Positions 1 to 8,471 of a stretch of 46,574 nucleotides of DNA are shown in pieces. The DNA is taken from NCBI GenBank assembly GCA_026394775.1, contig JAPLZY010000009.1, positions 1 to 46,574 on the forward strand, given 5' to 3'. The position numbers and the translations under genes are program-made. The notes under the pieces were generated by a model. The model was not told where the DNA came from and searched no databases. It was given only the letters and a program-made list of their open reading frames with translations. The DNA comes from Candidatus Zambryskiibacteriota bacterium. Lineage in GTDB: Bacteria > Patescibacteriota > Minisyncoccia > Phycocordibacterales > DATDWN01. Position 1 is the first letter of the stretch; each line of letters begins with the position of its first letter.

Positions 1-75
1 GGTAACTGGTCTATCGTAGAGAGATACGTCAAGAACCAAGGGAAACACAATGAAAAGACGCTTACATTGTGGTAA
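1..75 (+). CDS. C-terminus of a probable IS200-like (Y1) transposase, cut by the window edge
   Basis: The first 25 codons are open in frame 1 and stop at TAA 73-75. They encode a tail with the pattern GNWSIVERYVKNQGK, which resembles the final helix of IS200/IS605 TnpA single-strand transposases (usually G-x-V/W-S-x-x-x-V-x-x-Y-I-x-N-Q). No catalytic HUH or Tyr residue lies inside the window, so the assignment rests on this short tail only. A terminator follows 34 bp downstream, consistent with a separate transcription unit from yidC. Another short DNA-binding protein cannot be excluded. Confidence 0.45.
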   Translation, partial: GNWSIVERYVKNQGKHNEKTLTLW

Positions 76-108
76 CATTGAAATACAAGTGGCATGAGGC
101 ATGCAATA

Positions 109-140
109 CCCTGCGGTCTCTGCCGCAGGGTTGTTTATTT
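109..140 (+). terminator. Rho-independent terminator after the transposase fragment
   Basis: CCCTGCGG (109-116) and CCGCAGGG (123-130) form a perfect 8-bp GC-rich stem with a 6-nt loop, followed by TTGTTTATTTT. It lies between the end of the IS200-like fragment and the yidC promoter. Confidence 0.85.
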
Positions 141-166
141 TGATTAAGTATTTAAATACATATACT
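140..166 (+). promoter_or_regulatory. Probable yidC promoter
   Basis: TATACT (161-166) matches a -10 box. TTGATT (140-145) could be a -35, but the 15-bp spacing is short. The predicted start site would lie only about 5 nt before the ATG at 178, and no Shine-Dalgarno sequence is visible there. Confidence 0.45.
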
Positions 167-177
167 ATTACTTCACT

Positions 178-906
178 ATGATTTCATCATTATTCAACAC
201 AATTTTTTATCAACCACTCTACAACGGCCTTATTTATCTCATGGATACACTTCCATTTTTTGATGCGGGAGTTATTGTGATTATATTTACAATTGTTGTA
301 AAGCTCATTATGTTCCCTCTTTCTATCAAAGCTACAAAGGCTCAAATGGAAATGAAGGATATTGAAAAAGATCTTGAGAGAATTAAAGAGCAATATCCAG
401 ATAAACAGGTGCAAACTCAAAAAACTATTGAGTTGTATAAAGAAAAAAATATAAACCCTTTTGCTGGATTTTTTGTACTCCTCCTTCAGCTCCCTATCAT
501 CATAGCCCTGTATCAGATCTTTCTTAAATCAGGTCTTCCTGTTATAAACATGGAACTTTTGTATTCTTTTGTATCTGCACCACTCTCTATCAGTATGAAC
601 TTTCTGGGACTTATAGATATTGCAGGTAAAAGTATCCCACTTGCTATTATCGCCGGTATATCGACATATTTTCAGATCGCTTATGCTACACCACCTGCAA
701 GCGAACCTGAACCAGGAAAAAAGCCTACAATGCAACAAGATGTTATGAAAATGATGCAGACTCAGATGAAATATGGCTTCCCTGTCCTCGTCACCTTTAT
801 TTCTTGGTCAGTGTCAGCTGCAGTTTCTATTTATTGGATTACCAGCAACCTCTTTACCATCGGTCAGGAATTATATATTCGTAAGAAAATTAGAATAACT
901 AAGTAA
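178..906 (+). CDS. yidC: YidC/Oxa1-family membrane protein insertase
   Basis: This 242-residue protein inserts and folds inner-membrane proteins, alone or with SecYEG. It begins directly with the conserved Oxa1 core: an N-terminal helix, a second membrane segment (about 30-50), a charged cytoplasmic hairpin with KATKAQMEMKDIEKDLERIKEQYP (about 50-90), then further membrane segments around 95-115, 135-160 and 195-225. It lacks the large periplasmic domain of proteobacterial YidC, as in Gram-positive and CPR homologues. In many bacteria yidC sits with rpmH and rnpA near the origin; here neither neighbour is present. It converges on the secretion operon and shares a bidirectional terminator with it. 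Confidence 0.93.
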   Translation: MISSLFNTIFYQPLYNGLIYLMDTLPFFDAGVIVIIFTIVVKLIMFPLSIKATKAQMEMKDIEKDLERIKEQYPDKQVQTQKTIELYKEKNINPFAGFFVLLLQLPIIIALYQIFLKSGLPVINMELLYSFVSAPLSISMNFLGLIDIAGKSIPLAIIAGISTYFQIAYATPPASEPEPGKKPTMQQDVMKMMQTQMKYGFPVLVTFISWSVSAAVSIYWITSNLFTIGQELYIRKKIRITK

Positions 907-907
907 G

Positions 908-938
908 AAAAAAGACTCACCATGGTGAGTCTTTTTTC
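908..938. terminator. Bidirectional terminator between yidC and the secretion operon
   Basis: The palindrome AAAAAAGACTCACC / GGTGAGTCTTTTTT spans 908-937 with an almost closed centre, giving a T-run on both strands. It can stop yidC transcription rightward and the long minus-strand operon leftward. Confidence 0.88.
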
Positions 939-2138
939 TTAATCTAACTTAACCGTCCACAAACTTCCATCTATTTTACTTTCAATAAGGAGTAAAGAAT
1001 CTGTTTTATTGATAGAAATAGTTGAAATATCGATACTTCTTCCCGCCAGGTCCTCAAGGTCAATAATTTTTTGAGCAATATTGTTTACGATATCGTATTC
1101 CCAGATATCATCTGAGTAAGACACCTCCCCTCGATACCAACTGTATAGAGAACCACCCCCAATATTGCTTTTTGGTACGGCACAATATACGAAAGATTTT
1201 GTAGAAGCCCATACACACTTTTCGGGAAATGTTTTTGGAGAGAGTTCGGTAGCACTACCAGTAAGCATATTAAAATTAAGAAGAGATGTGCTGTTTGAAT
1301 ACAAGACTGAAGCTTGGTTTGTGTTTGGAAGAGTTGAGAGGTTGAGTTCGTTTGAAAGCAGTGTATCTTTACTTCCTGTACCTGTGTTTATACGAAACAT
1401 CACTCCTACGGACGAACTGTGGGGTTTTGAGGTTAGAGATACTTGGGTATTGGACATAAACAAAGGAATAAACTCTTTAAGTGGTGATGACCAAATGAGT
1501 TTTTTGTTTGAACCGTCAGGTTTGGATACATACCCTTCACTCCCCGCCACCCTTCCTTCAAGTGTAAATATATTTTTTCCATCAGGTGAGACAGTAAAAG
1601 AGATAATAGATCGAGAAAGTATTGTACCTACAATGTTCTTTTCAACACCCTCACCAGTAAGCTTTCCATAAAAAGTCTCAATAGAATCGGTGTCTTTTAT
1701 ATATTGAGCTATAAAACCGGCACCACTTTCGGTAAATTCAGCTTTGTAGATCTGAGGAATTGTGGTGTTTGAGATACGAGTTGTCTTGTTTTCGTATGTA
1801 GGAACATCAAAGACATGACCTGTTGCTTTCTCTATATATCGTACAATATCCCCTGTCGTTGAAGCTATAAAAATACTTCCAGCTATCGGTTCGTTTGATA
1901 TCAAGCGAACTTTCTGCTCAAAAGCACCAAGAGGAACATCTGCGATAATAGGAGTGCTTGTTGAAAAAGGTACCTCTGTTACTACAGGTGTGTCTCCAAA
2001 TGGAAAGAGATTTCCAAAGAATGGTTTTTTCCCACCCGCAACACTCGCATCACCTGAGAGTAAAAAATAGTACGCCCCGAGAGCAACAACAAGAAGAATG
2101 AGAACAATAGCACTAATTTTGAGGGTTTTTTTTGTCAT
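939..2138 (-). CDS. Membrane-anchored beta-propeller-like protein, last gene of the secretion operon
   Basis: The 399-residue product has one N-terminal membrane helix (about 7-27, LKISAIVLILLVVALGAYYF) and a long extracytoplasmic region. That region has repeated beta-rich segments resembling WD40/TolB-like blades, for example SRSIISFTVSPDGKNIFTLE near 170-190 and the closing ISINKTDSLLLIESKIDGSLWTVKLD. No catalytic motif is visible. The gene is 2 bp downstream of the pilin-muramidase fusion, so it is probably translated from the same mRNA. A role as an envelope or assembly factor for the secretion-like machine is an inference from position. I do not recognise a named family. Confidence 0.8.
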   Translation of the reverse strand: MTKKTLKISAIVLILLVVALGAYYFLLSGDASVAGGKKPFFGNLFPFGDTPVVTEVPFSTSTPIIADVPLGAFEQKVRLISNEPIAGSIFIASTTGDIVRYIEKATGHVFDVPTYENKTTRISNTTIPQIYKAEFTESGAGFIAQYIKDTDSIETFYGKLTGEGVEKNIVGTILSRSIISFTVSPDGKNIFTLEGRVAGSEGYVSKPDGSNKKLIWSSPLKEFIPLFMSNTQVSLTSKPHSSSVGVMFRINTGTGSKDTLLSNELNLSTLPNTNQASVLYSNSTSLLNFNMLTGSATELSPKTFPEKCVWASTKSFVYCAVPKSNIGGGSLYSWYRGEVSYSDDIWEYDIVNNIAQKIIDLEDLAGRSIDISTISINKTDSLLLIESKIDGSLWTVKLD

Positions 2139-2140
2139 AA

Positions 2141-3004
2141 TTATATTCTATGTCTGTTTAACCAATCAGCAACAGCATCTACACCTTGTTGCCAGTTAGT
2201 AAATGTTCTTGTTCTACCATCATCCATGTTACCCACATTTCCAGGATTAAATGTAACAGCACCTTTACCTGCTGTGCCATATGAGCTGTCTACCTGCATC
2301 ATAGACATAAGTAAGATTGGGTTTACTCCGTATTTTCTGGATGATTCCAAAATCATAGCTCCTGTGAGTGGTGTACGGGGTGCTATTCTTCTAAGGTTTG
2401 AGGTTATGTTTGCCTCGGTTAGGTTGTTGTTAAGTTGTGCTGTAAGTTGATTGTATGTTTGCTCAACTACTTTTTCGTGGTTTGGAGCGGTTGCGTAGGT
2501 TCCTATGTTGTAACCTACAATTGGATAATTTTGAATACTAATACCGCCACTTCCTACAACCACAGAAACTCCTGGAACAAAGGGTACACTTATATCAATA
2601 CTAAATCCGTCTTCGGGTAATATTTTTGGGTTTATAGTTCGTATGATTGCATATGCAGAAATAATAAGAAAAAAACCAGTAAGTATTTCATAAATTTTCC
2701 CCTTATTTTCCATTTTTACAGAAGCACTGTCTGAAACTGCATACTGGAAGCCATAGAAACCTAAGTATAAAAAAGTGAGTGTGGCCCCGATACCAATTGC
2801 AAGACCTAAAAACCCACTTAAATATGAGTTTATATCAGCACAGTTTTTGCCACCGTTATCACTCCCTGTACATGGTTTTGTTGTACCAGGAAGAGGTGCG
2901 AGTACAACATACTCACCAGTGATAGGTTGAGGGCTTTGAGCAAAAACCACACTTCCGGTAAGAAATGTGAGGGTGTATAAAAAAGTTAATATATATTTTT
3001 TCAT
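2141..3004 (-). CDS. VirB2/TrbC-like pilin fused to a VirB1-like muramidase/glucosaminidase domain
   Basis: From the start at 3004 (287 residues) the protein has a signal peptide (1-23, ending VFA-Q) and a short Cys-containing loop. Two membrane helices at about 63-90 and 104-122 follow, the second running into IRTINPKIL, a pattern typical of CPR TrbC/VirB2-like pilins. The C-terminus (about 205-287) resembles a lysozyme-like or glucosaminidase domain: MILESSRKYGVNPILLMSMMQ, then YGTAGKGAVTFNPGNVGN and WQQGVDAVADWLNRH. An upstream in-frame ATG at 3046 lies inside the preceding gene; 3004 is preferred because it gives a clean signal peptide and follows the upstream stop by one base. The usual Glu in the MQLESSFGT-type motif is Asp239 here. 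Confidence 0.8.
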   Translation of the reverse strand: MKKYILTFLYTLTFLTGSVVFAQSPQPITGEYVVLAPLPGTTKPCTGSDNGGKNCADINSYLSGFLGLAIGIGATLTFLYLGFYGFQYAVSDSASVKMENKGKIYEILTGFFLIISAYAIIRTINPKILPEDGFSIDISVPFVPGVSVVVGSGGISIQNYPIVGYNIGTYATAPNHEKVVEQTYNQLTAQLNNNLTEANITSNLRRIAPRTPLTGAMILESSRKYGVNPILLMSMMQVDSSYGTAGKGAVTFNPGNVGNMDDGRTRTFTNWQQGVDAVADWLNRHRI

Positions 3005-3005
3005 A

Positions 3006-4034
3006 TTAGAATGTTTCTGTTGATGCAGACTCTTTTTTAAAATCAATCACCAATGATTTGGTGCTAAACTGTAAAATACGCTCTGTTTGCTCGATAGAAA
3101 GTGAAATATTTGATATACCGACGACATCCCCCACTCTTCTAAATGTTTTTGTGAGGCTATTGTCACCATCTACAATTTTGTTTCCGTTAATAGACCAACT
3201 AAAAGAAAGTATATCTGATGAAAATGCATTTGGTGTGCTAAAAAAGTATGGGATAGCCTGGATAACAATCTCTTTACTGCTTAGAGGTACCGTGGACTGA
3301 AAAGCTTTTTGATACTGTATTCCATAGAGAGGGTCATTTTTATAAAATAAAATACTCGGTTCTTGTGGTTCGAGAGATAATGTATTGAAAGAAGAAAGGC
3401 CTGTTTTTGGGTCTTCAGCCAATACGTCAATAGTGATTGGGCGAGAAATAATTGACCCAACAAGAGGGAGTGTATATTTTCCATAACCGCTTTGTTCGCC
3501 CAATATTGTGCCATTTTTAGTCCATGTGTAAGTTAGATTTTCTTTTGGTATTTCTTTTCCGTTTGACACGATATGAGGAAGTGCAACAAATATGATGTTA
3601 CTTTGGTGTGTAAACAAAGCTTTGCCTTTATAAAATGGTGGAGTATAAGTCCGAGCTTCCCATAAAATATCTAGTGATGTAGGTCGTATACTTACTGTTT
3701 TTGTAAATGCATCCACACCTGAGCTCACTTCTATACGTACTACTGTTTCTGAGCCGAGTTTACCTACCCGAGTTGTTATTTTTTTTACACCTACACCTTG
3801 GCTAACCAGTTTGTTGTTTACATACCAGCGTATATTTGATGAATTGAGGTCTATCGAATAGGATTCCATGGTCACATATACTTCTTGGTATGGCTCCGGG
3901 TTTTGAGGCAAAATACCAACAGAAACATCACTTGAAGAATTAAATTGAGCAAAAACTAGTGTGGTAAAAGTAAATGCGCCAATTACAAGGCATAGGTTTA
4001 TAGTATAAAAAATATATAAAAGACGAGAAATCAT
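3006..4034 (-). CDS. Secreted Ig/PKD-like protein of the secretion operon
   Basis: The 342-residue protein has an N-terminal hydrophobic signal (about 8-29, ending LVFAQ) and an otherwise beta-rich exported region. Three repeated segments look like Ig or PKD domains: NIRWYVNNKLVSQGVG, LTYTWTKNGTILGEQSG and LSFSWSINGNKIVDGD each give a W-x-(V/K/I)-N-G/N core at about 100-residue spacing. No enzyme motif is seen. It ends one base before the start of the pilin-muramidase gene, so the two are almost certainly cotranscribed. An extracellular structural or adhesion role for the machine is inferred from domain type and position. Confidence 0.75.
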   Translation of the reverse strand: MISRLLYIFYTINLCLVIGAFTFTTLVFAQFNSSSDVSVGILPQNPEPYQEVYVTMESYSIDLNSSNIRWYVNNKLVSQGVGVKKITTRVGKLGSETVVRIEVSSGVDAFTKTVSIRPTSLDILWEARTYTPPFYKGKALFTHQSNIIFVALPHIVSNGKEIPKENLTYTWTKNGTILGEQSGYGKYTLPLVGSIISRPITIDVLAEDPKTGLSSFNTLSLEPQEPSILFYKNDPLYGIQYQKAFQSTVPLSSKEIVIQAIPYFFSTPNAFSSDILSFSWSINGNKIVDGDNSLTKTFRRVGDVVGISNISLSIEQTERILQFSTKSLVIDFKKESASTETF

Positions 4035-4086
4035 TAGACATATTTTATCATAAAATGTATAGAAAACAGGTAGAGGTTGTTAACAG

Positions 4087-4533
4087 CTAGATCTGTTTTT
4101 TTGATTGAGTAACTATACTCGCAACTTTACCTCCAGGTAATTTTTGTAATTTCTCAGTAATTTTTGTGGTTGAAATAACATACCAAACAGCAGTGGTCCA
4201 TACAGGAAGTGCATTTGCAAAAGGAATTAATTCTGCAGTAAATCCTCCCCCCATCGCAGCAAGACGCTTTGGAGACATAAAACTTATTCCATGAAGGCTA
4301 AACCAGAACCAAAAAACTAGTCCAAAAAATATAGAAATAAACGTGTCAGCAACAGTACCTATTGCAAGGAAAAGAAGTAGTGCTTGAACACCGTCAACAA
4401 ACAAAGCTGTACCAGTCATCAGCCAAATAGTACCTTGAGGAAGCGAGCTTTTAGGCTCCTCAGGCACCTCTTTTTGTCGTTTAGGATCCCACCTATTTTG
4501 TTCCCGTCTTTGTTCTAGTTCTTGTTCGTCCAT
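4087..4533 (-). CDS. Small polytopic membrane protein of the secretion operon
   Basis: From the start at 4533 (148 residues, MDEQELEQRREQNRWDPKRQ) there is a charged cytoplasmic N-terminus. About three hydrophobic segments follow: TIWLMTGTALFVDGVQALLLFLAIGTVADTFISIFFGLVFWFWFSLHG, then a less hydrophobic stretch with PFANALPVWTTAVWYVIS. The C-terminus is basic. An upstream ATG at 4572 lies inside the 105-bp repeat and is disfavoured. The gene lies between the VirB4-like ATPase and the secreted Ig-like protein. I do not recognise the family; it could be a small membrane subunit of the machine. Confidence 0.65.
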   Translation of the reverse strand: MDEQELEQRREQNRWDPKRQKEVPEEPKSSLPQGTIWLMTGTALFVDGVQALLLFLAIGTVADTFISIFFGLVFWFWFSLHGISFMSPKRLAAMGGGFTAELIPFANALPVWTTAVWYVISTTKITEKLQKLPGGKVASIVTQSKKQI

Positions 4534-4560
4534 ATATAACCATAATGGTACAAGACTTTC

Positions 4561-4665
4561 ATATTTGAGCAAAGTTCTAGGCGGACTAGAAAAATAATTT
4601 GAGGCGTACTAATGTACGATGAGAATTATTTTTTGAAGTCCAACAACGAAATTTGCCAAATATGG
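4561..4665 (-). repeat. 105-bp palindromic element, copy 1, directly after the VirB4 stop
   Basis: Aligns without gaps to 18376-18480 with four differences in 105 bp. The ends are inverted (ATATTTGAGCAAA against ATATTTGGCAAAT on the other strand), the middle pairs GGACT with AGTCC and AAAATAATT with AATTATTTT, and the tip is CGTAC-TAAT-GTACG. It begins 8 bp after the VirB4 stop codon. Read in the gene's direction it is terminator-like, with an A/T-rich stem. Confidence 0.85.
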
Positions 4666-4672
4666 AAGTCTA

Positions 4673-7600
4673 TTACTGAGAGAGTAGATCACTTTTGGCT
4701 TTCTTGATAGCAAGAATTTGAGACGGATCAGAAGTAATAATCTGGTCTTCAGTGTACGAAGCAATTATTTTGATTGCCACATGTTTGAGTCCTGCAAAAA
4801 AGATTCCCTCCCCCACATCTGACTCGAGAAGTAGATATTTCTCTTCGTCTGTCAGGTTAAAAGTTTGTTGAAGTTTATCCATTGAAATCGCTGACTGTTT
4901 GAGGAGGATTTGGATTGAAGAGTTGGTAATAATAGGCATTCCATATGGAGATTTCAAAAAGTCGTCCACGTCTTGAGTGATGGTGGCAAGGCCAAGGAAA
5001 TATTTTCGTCCACGTTTTGCTAAAGACAAAAGGAATGAAGCGGTGTCTTCTGACTTCATCATCCACCATGCCTCGTCGATTACCAGAAGGCGCTTTCGCA
5101 GGTCTTTTCGGATCGCTGCCCAGATGTAATGCATAATAATATACATTGCGATAGGTTTGAGCTCGTCTTCCATATCACGTACAGAAAAGACAATAAACTT
5201 TTTGTTGATATCGATATTGGTTGGTCGGTTTATAAACCCGGCCCATGTTCCTTTGGTGTATTTTGTGAGGCGTTGTGCGAGAGAGTCCCCACCTTCCATA
5301 CCGGAGAGCACGAGTTCAAAGTCAGAAAGAAGTGGTGGTTCTACATTTTTAAAATCAGAGTCAGGTGTAATGTCTTTGAGAGCATATGTCTCGCTGATCG
5401 CTCGGTCGATAATAGCATCTTCTTCAGAGGTAAGACCGCCGAGCATGATACGGAAAAGTCCGACAAGGTTAATGATGTTACTTCGAAGAATACTTGCACT
5501 TGACTCACCTTCTCCCGGCATCGGTAGATCAAAAGGGTTGATATGATGCTCTGAGTTCAGGGATATCTTAAAGAAACGTCCACCCACCGCTTCTGCCATG
5601 TATTCATATTCATTTTCAGGGTCAATCACCATGACGTTGGTGTCGAACATAAGCGTACGAAGTATCTCGAGCTTTGTTGCATATGAGTTGTGAACAAACA
5701 TTCCCGCTGTTCCCGCTAAAAAGATTTCATTGTCTACTGTAAGGTCGTAGACATATTTGTCCGCAGTATTTTTTGTTTCTTTTATAGAAACAATCGGATC
5801 CCACATGAGGTCAGAGGAGCTCAAACGCTTGAGCATAGAAAGTATTCCTTTTACATGAGGTATAGACTCACTTATGTGTCGGTATGTTTCGTTTATGAAA
5901 TTTCCTGCATCACGAAGACTGTCGTATGAAGTACGATCAGGTAAGTTTTTACGAAAAGCACTGCCAAGTCCAGGAGCTTGTTGAATAATTAGAGAATCAA
6001 AGTCTAAAAAGCTTCCATGAATACTGTACATTGACTGCTCTATTGCATTACTCACTTTTTCACCAAGCACAACTTGTGAAAGAGTGAGTACATTAGCTAA
6101 TCCGACCTGACCTTTACGTTTTTTCATCCATGCCCAGCTTGAGCCAAGTGTGTCCCAGAGCTTTGCATTAAATTCTTTATTAGATTCACCAAGTCGAATA
6201 AGAGTCTCAATATCCGGTAATGCAGAAAGTGCTTTCATTGCAGGGGCTGCGCGTTCAAAGTGTGTAATACGTTCTTCAACAATGTGTATGAGTTTGGAGA
6301 GCTCTTCTCTTGAAGAATAATAAACACTTTGTGAAAGTGGAGAGAGGTTTGGAATATTATGGAGTTGGCTACCAAAATGCATACGAAGCTCAGCGATGAG
6401 GGGGGCAACATTTGGAATTATATCTACATTTGTATTTCCTTCTCTGTTGCAAATAGAAGCAAGGCTCTCTTGTTTGCGTCGAGTTGCAAACCCTATTTTT
6501 TCCAGGAAAGAATTCAAATCAGTTTGCCCGGATATTGCAAGTACCCAAAATGTTCTCCGTCCTCCAGTTTTTTTGTAAGTCACACTTCTTTTGCGCAGTC
6601 GAGCAACAATACCAAACCCAAGCAAGAGATAAGAAATTTCAGAAAGGAGCTGTTTTGATTTGGATGTTGCAGTGACCTGTAGACTATCTACCCCCCCATC
6701 TCCTTCAAAGTAGCTTCGCAGATATGCAGCCACGATTTCTTTTGGAAAATTAAACAGTGCAGGTGCGACATGTTTATCTTTAGATCGTCCACCCGCTTTA
6801 AGAGCGTACACAAGAGCAATAAAAGGACGATCTGAAATCACAATATCCTTTGGTGTTGGAAAATGGAGTACACCTAAAGCAGTGCAGGATTTTTGTATTA
6901 TATCTCGAACATCGAGATCCAGATTGGTGATTTTAATCGCATTGGGGTTTACAGTCCCTTCAGAGCTTATGTACCCAAGAAGAGTCCCCAAATCGCTCGT
7001 TGCTTTAATTATTGCAGGTAGCTTCCCTGCTCCACTAGCTGACATGATATGTAAGGAGTTCAACTGCTGATCAGTAAGCTTTACCTTCGCTTTTTTAATG
7101 AGTGTATTAAAATAAGCAAGCGGAATACGGCGTCCTTTTTTGTACATTGGTAAATATCGGTCATATTGGGAATCAATTGTCTCTCGAGAGTATGTTTTAT
7201 GTAGTTCTGTAACAATATTTGCCCCACCCACCACGTACATTCTTGCTTCATTTTTCAAAATATCAAGTAAGTTGAGTGCCGCGTGTGCATTTTCGGAAAA
7301 AGAAACAGTGCGAGGAAGCGGTATATACTCACCTATCTTTAACTCAGTACTTTTCGATACCACCACCTGTCCATCTCGTAATACAAGCATGTTGTGGTCT
7401 CCGGTAGTTGTTACTTCTCGTCCACTCTTAGTTTTGAAATGATAATACTCTCTTGGTGCATCTTTTCGTGCAGCGACAGTTACATCACTCCATGAGCCTT
7501 TGAGTTCTTTGTCGAAACTCCACACTTGAAATCCAGGATCGATTGCTCCTTCCATTTCATCAGCAAATTGCACACAACCTTTTTGTTTGATTGTTTTCTC

Positions 7601-8467
7601 TACGAGAGGGCCAATCTCTCGAAGCTCAATATGTCCATCTTTTCGAATAAGTACTGGCTCATTACCTCGTATGCTCTTACCCGATCCAGATTTAGCGAAG
7701 GTAATCGAGTTGTAGTTCTCCAAAGAGAAGCGGTCAAAGAGCACGAGAGATGAATTGTGTCTGTTAATACCATATAAAATACCTTTGTCTGAAGTAAGGT
7801 CGAAAGAAATAAAAGGAAAAAGACTCGAAAGTGGAGAAGAGTTGAGTTTGCTGTGTACTTCAAGCTGGTCTGTACCAAGTGGAAGAACTGCTTTAAATGC
7901 TTGTTCTTGTTGAAAAAGAGCAGGTTTTACATATACAAGCTTTGCTTCGAGGATTGATTTGATCTCGGACTCAATTTTGTCGAGCTCTGCATCGGAGTCT
8001 CCATACATAGTGATATAAAGACCTACATCAAAAAGTTTCTCTTGTGCTTGCTGGAGTTGGTCGCGCAAAGACTCGAGGTCTTGGTATGCGGTATCGAGCA
8101 TCGGGTTTCTCACCTGTCCTCGAGCTTCTCGTGCCATGATCTGACTCTGCACTTCGGCTACTTTTTTCTGAAATGTACGAAGAACATCCGAAGTTTCGAT
8201 CGGATGAATAAAAATAGCAATATCAAATACTTTGTCGAGGTTGATGATAGGTGAAAACCAGTTTTCACCTAAGAAACGAGGGTATGAGATGACAAAAAAG
8301 CTACGAAGTATTTTTTCACCCAAGTTAATCTCTTTTGGAGATATTTTGAGTGCACTTGGAGCAATAATATCCTGTAGCTCAAGAGTACCTGCTTGGTATA
8401 TTTCTTGAGGAATGATAGAAGAAATTTTTGGCTCTTCTTTTTTTTGTAAAAAATCAAATAATCCCAT
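4673..8467 (-). CDS. virB4: VirB4/TraC-family secretion ATPase interrupted by an intein in the P-loop
   Basis: The ORF encodes 1264 residues. Removing residues 265-927 leaves a 601-residue VirB4-like ATPase, a normal size for CPR homologues. The N-terminal domain (1-250) includes a coiled region near 95-150. The Walker A motif FAKSGSGK-S is split: K264 is followed by the intein and the motif resumes at S928 (SYATKLEILR). Then come VMVIDPENEY (945-954), Walker B LLVIDEAWW (1127-1135), the ATITQDVDDF Q-loop (1161-1170) and a C-terminal hexamerisation region. The protein would energise pilus or effector transport from the cytoplasmic face. It is in frame with no stop across the intein, so splicing is required for ATPase activity. 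Neighbours are PrgI, a TraC-like protein and a VirB6-like protein. Confidence 0.93.
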   Translation of the reverse strand: MGLFDFLQKKEEPKISSIIPQEIYQAGTLELQDIIAPSALKISPKEINLGEKILRSFFVISYPRFLGENWFSPIINLDKVFDIAIFIHPIETSDVLRTFQKKVAEVQSQIMAREARGQVRNPMLDTAYQDLESLRDQLQQAQEKLFDVGLYITMYGDSDAELDKIESEIKSILEAKLVYVKPALFQQEQAFKAVLPLGTDQLEVHSKLNSSPLSSLFPFISFDLTSDKGILYGINRHNSSLVLFDRFSLENYNSITFAKSGSGKSIRGNEPVLIRKDGHIELREIGPLVEKTIKQKGCVQFADEMEGAIDPGFQVWSFDKELKGSWSDVTVAARKDAPREYYHFKTKSGREVTTTGDHNMLVLRDGQVVVSKSTELKIGEYIPLPRTVSFSENAHAALNLLDILKNEARMYVVGGANIVTELHKTYSRETIDSQYDRYLPMYKKGRRIPLAYFNTLIKKAKVKLTDQQLNSLHIMSASGAGKLPAIIKATSDLGTLLGYISSEGTVNPNAIKITNLDLDVRDIIQKSCTALGVLHFPTPKDIVISDRPFIALVYALKAGGRSKDKHVAPALFNFPKEIVAAYLRSYFEGDGGVDSLQVTATSKSKQLLSEISYLLLGFGIVARLRKRSVTYKKTGGRRTFWVLAISGQTDLNSFLEKIGFATRRKQESLASICNREGNTNVDIIPNVAPLIAELRMHFGSQLHNIPNLSPLSQSVYYSSREELSKLIHIVEERITHFERAAPAMKALSALPDIETLIRLGESNKEFNAKLWDTLGSSWAWMKKRKGQVGLANVLTLSQVVLGEKVSNAIEQSMYSIHGSFLDFDSLIIQQAPGLGSAFRKNLPDRTSYDSLRDAGNFINETYRHISESIPHVKGILSMLKRLSSSDLMWDPIVSIKETKNTADKYVYDLTVDNEIFLAGTAGMFVHNSYATKLEILRTLMFDTNVMVIDPENEYEYMAEAVGGRFFKISLNSEHHINPFDLPMPGEGESSASILRSNIINLVGLFRIMLGGLTSEEDAIIDRAISETYALKDITPDSDFKNVEPPLLSDFELVLSGMEGGDSLAQRLTKYTKGTWAGFINRPTNIDINKKFIVFSVRDMEDELKPIAMYIIMHYIWAAIRKDLRKRLLVIDEAWWMMKSEDTASFLLSLAKRGRKYFLGLATITQDVDDFLKSPYGMPIITNSSIQILLKQSAISMDKLQQTFNLTDEEKYLLLESDVGEGIFFAGLKHVAIKIIASYTEDQIITSDPSQILAIKKAKSDLLSQ
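5687..7675 (-). mobile_element. Large LAGLIDADG intein within the VirB4 P-loop (663 residues)
   Basis: Boundaries are read directly. Residue 265 (Ser, intein position 1) follows GSGK and begins SIRGNEPVLIRKDG. The element ends VYDLTVDNEIFLAG...MFVHN at Asn927, followed by Ser928 as the +1 extein nucleophile. Splicing block B is TTTGDHNM (T355, H358). Blocks C and E of a DOD homing endonuclease are LGTLLGYISSEGTV (acid E503) and YLRSYFEGDGGVD (acid D590). C-terminal blocks F and G include the penultimate His926 and terminal Asn927. All splicing residues and both endonuclease acids are present, so it appears active. About 250 residues lie between the endonuclease and the C-terminal splicing region, longer than usual, and match no domain I recognise. 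Confidence 0.92.
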
Positions 8468-8471
8468 GATA

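Noticed and set aside
1165-1671. Plus-strand ORF of 168 codons
   Set aside because: It is the complement shadow of the 939-2138 membrane protein gene; no start site or domain supports it.
4673-8467. Two separate ATPase genes rather than one with an intein
   Set aside because: There is a single open frame, and the insertion has both intein termini and restores GSGKS exactly when removed.
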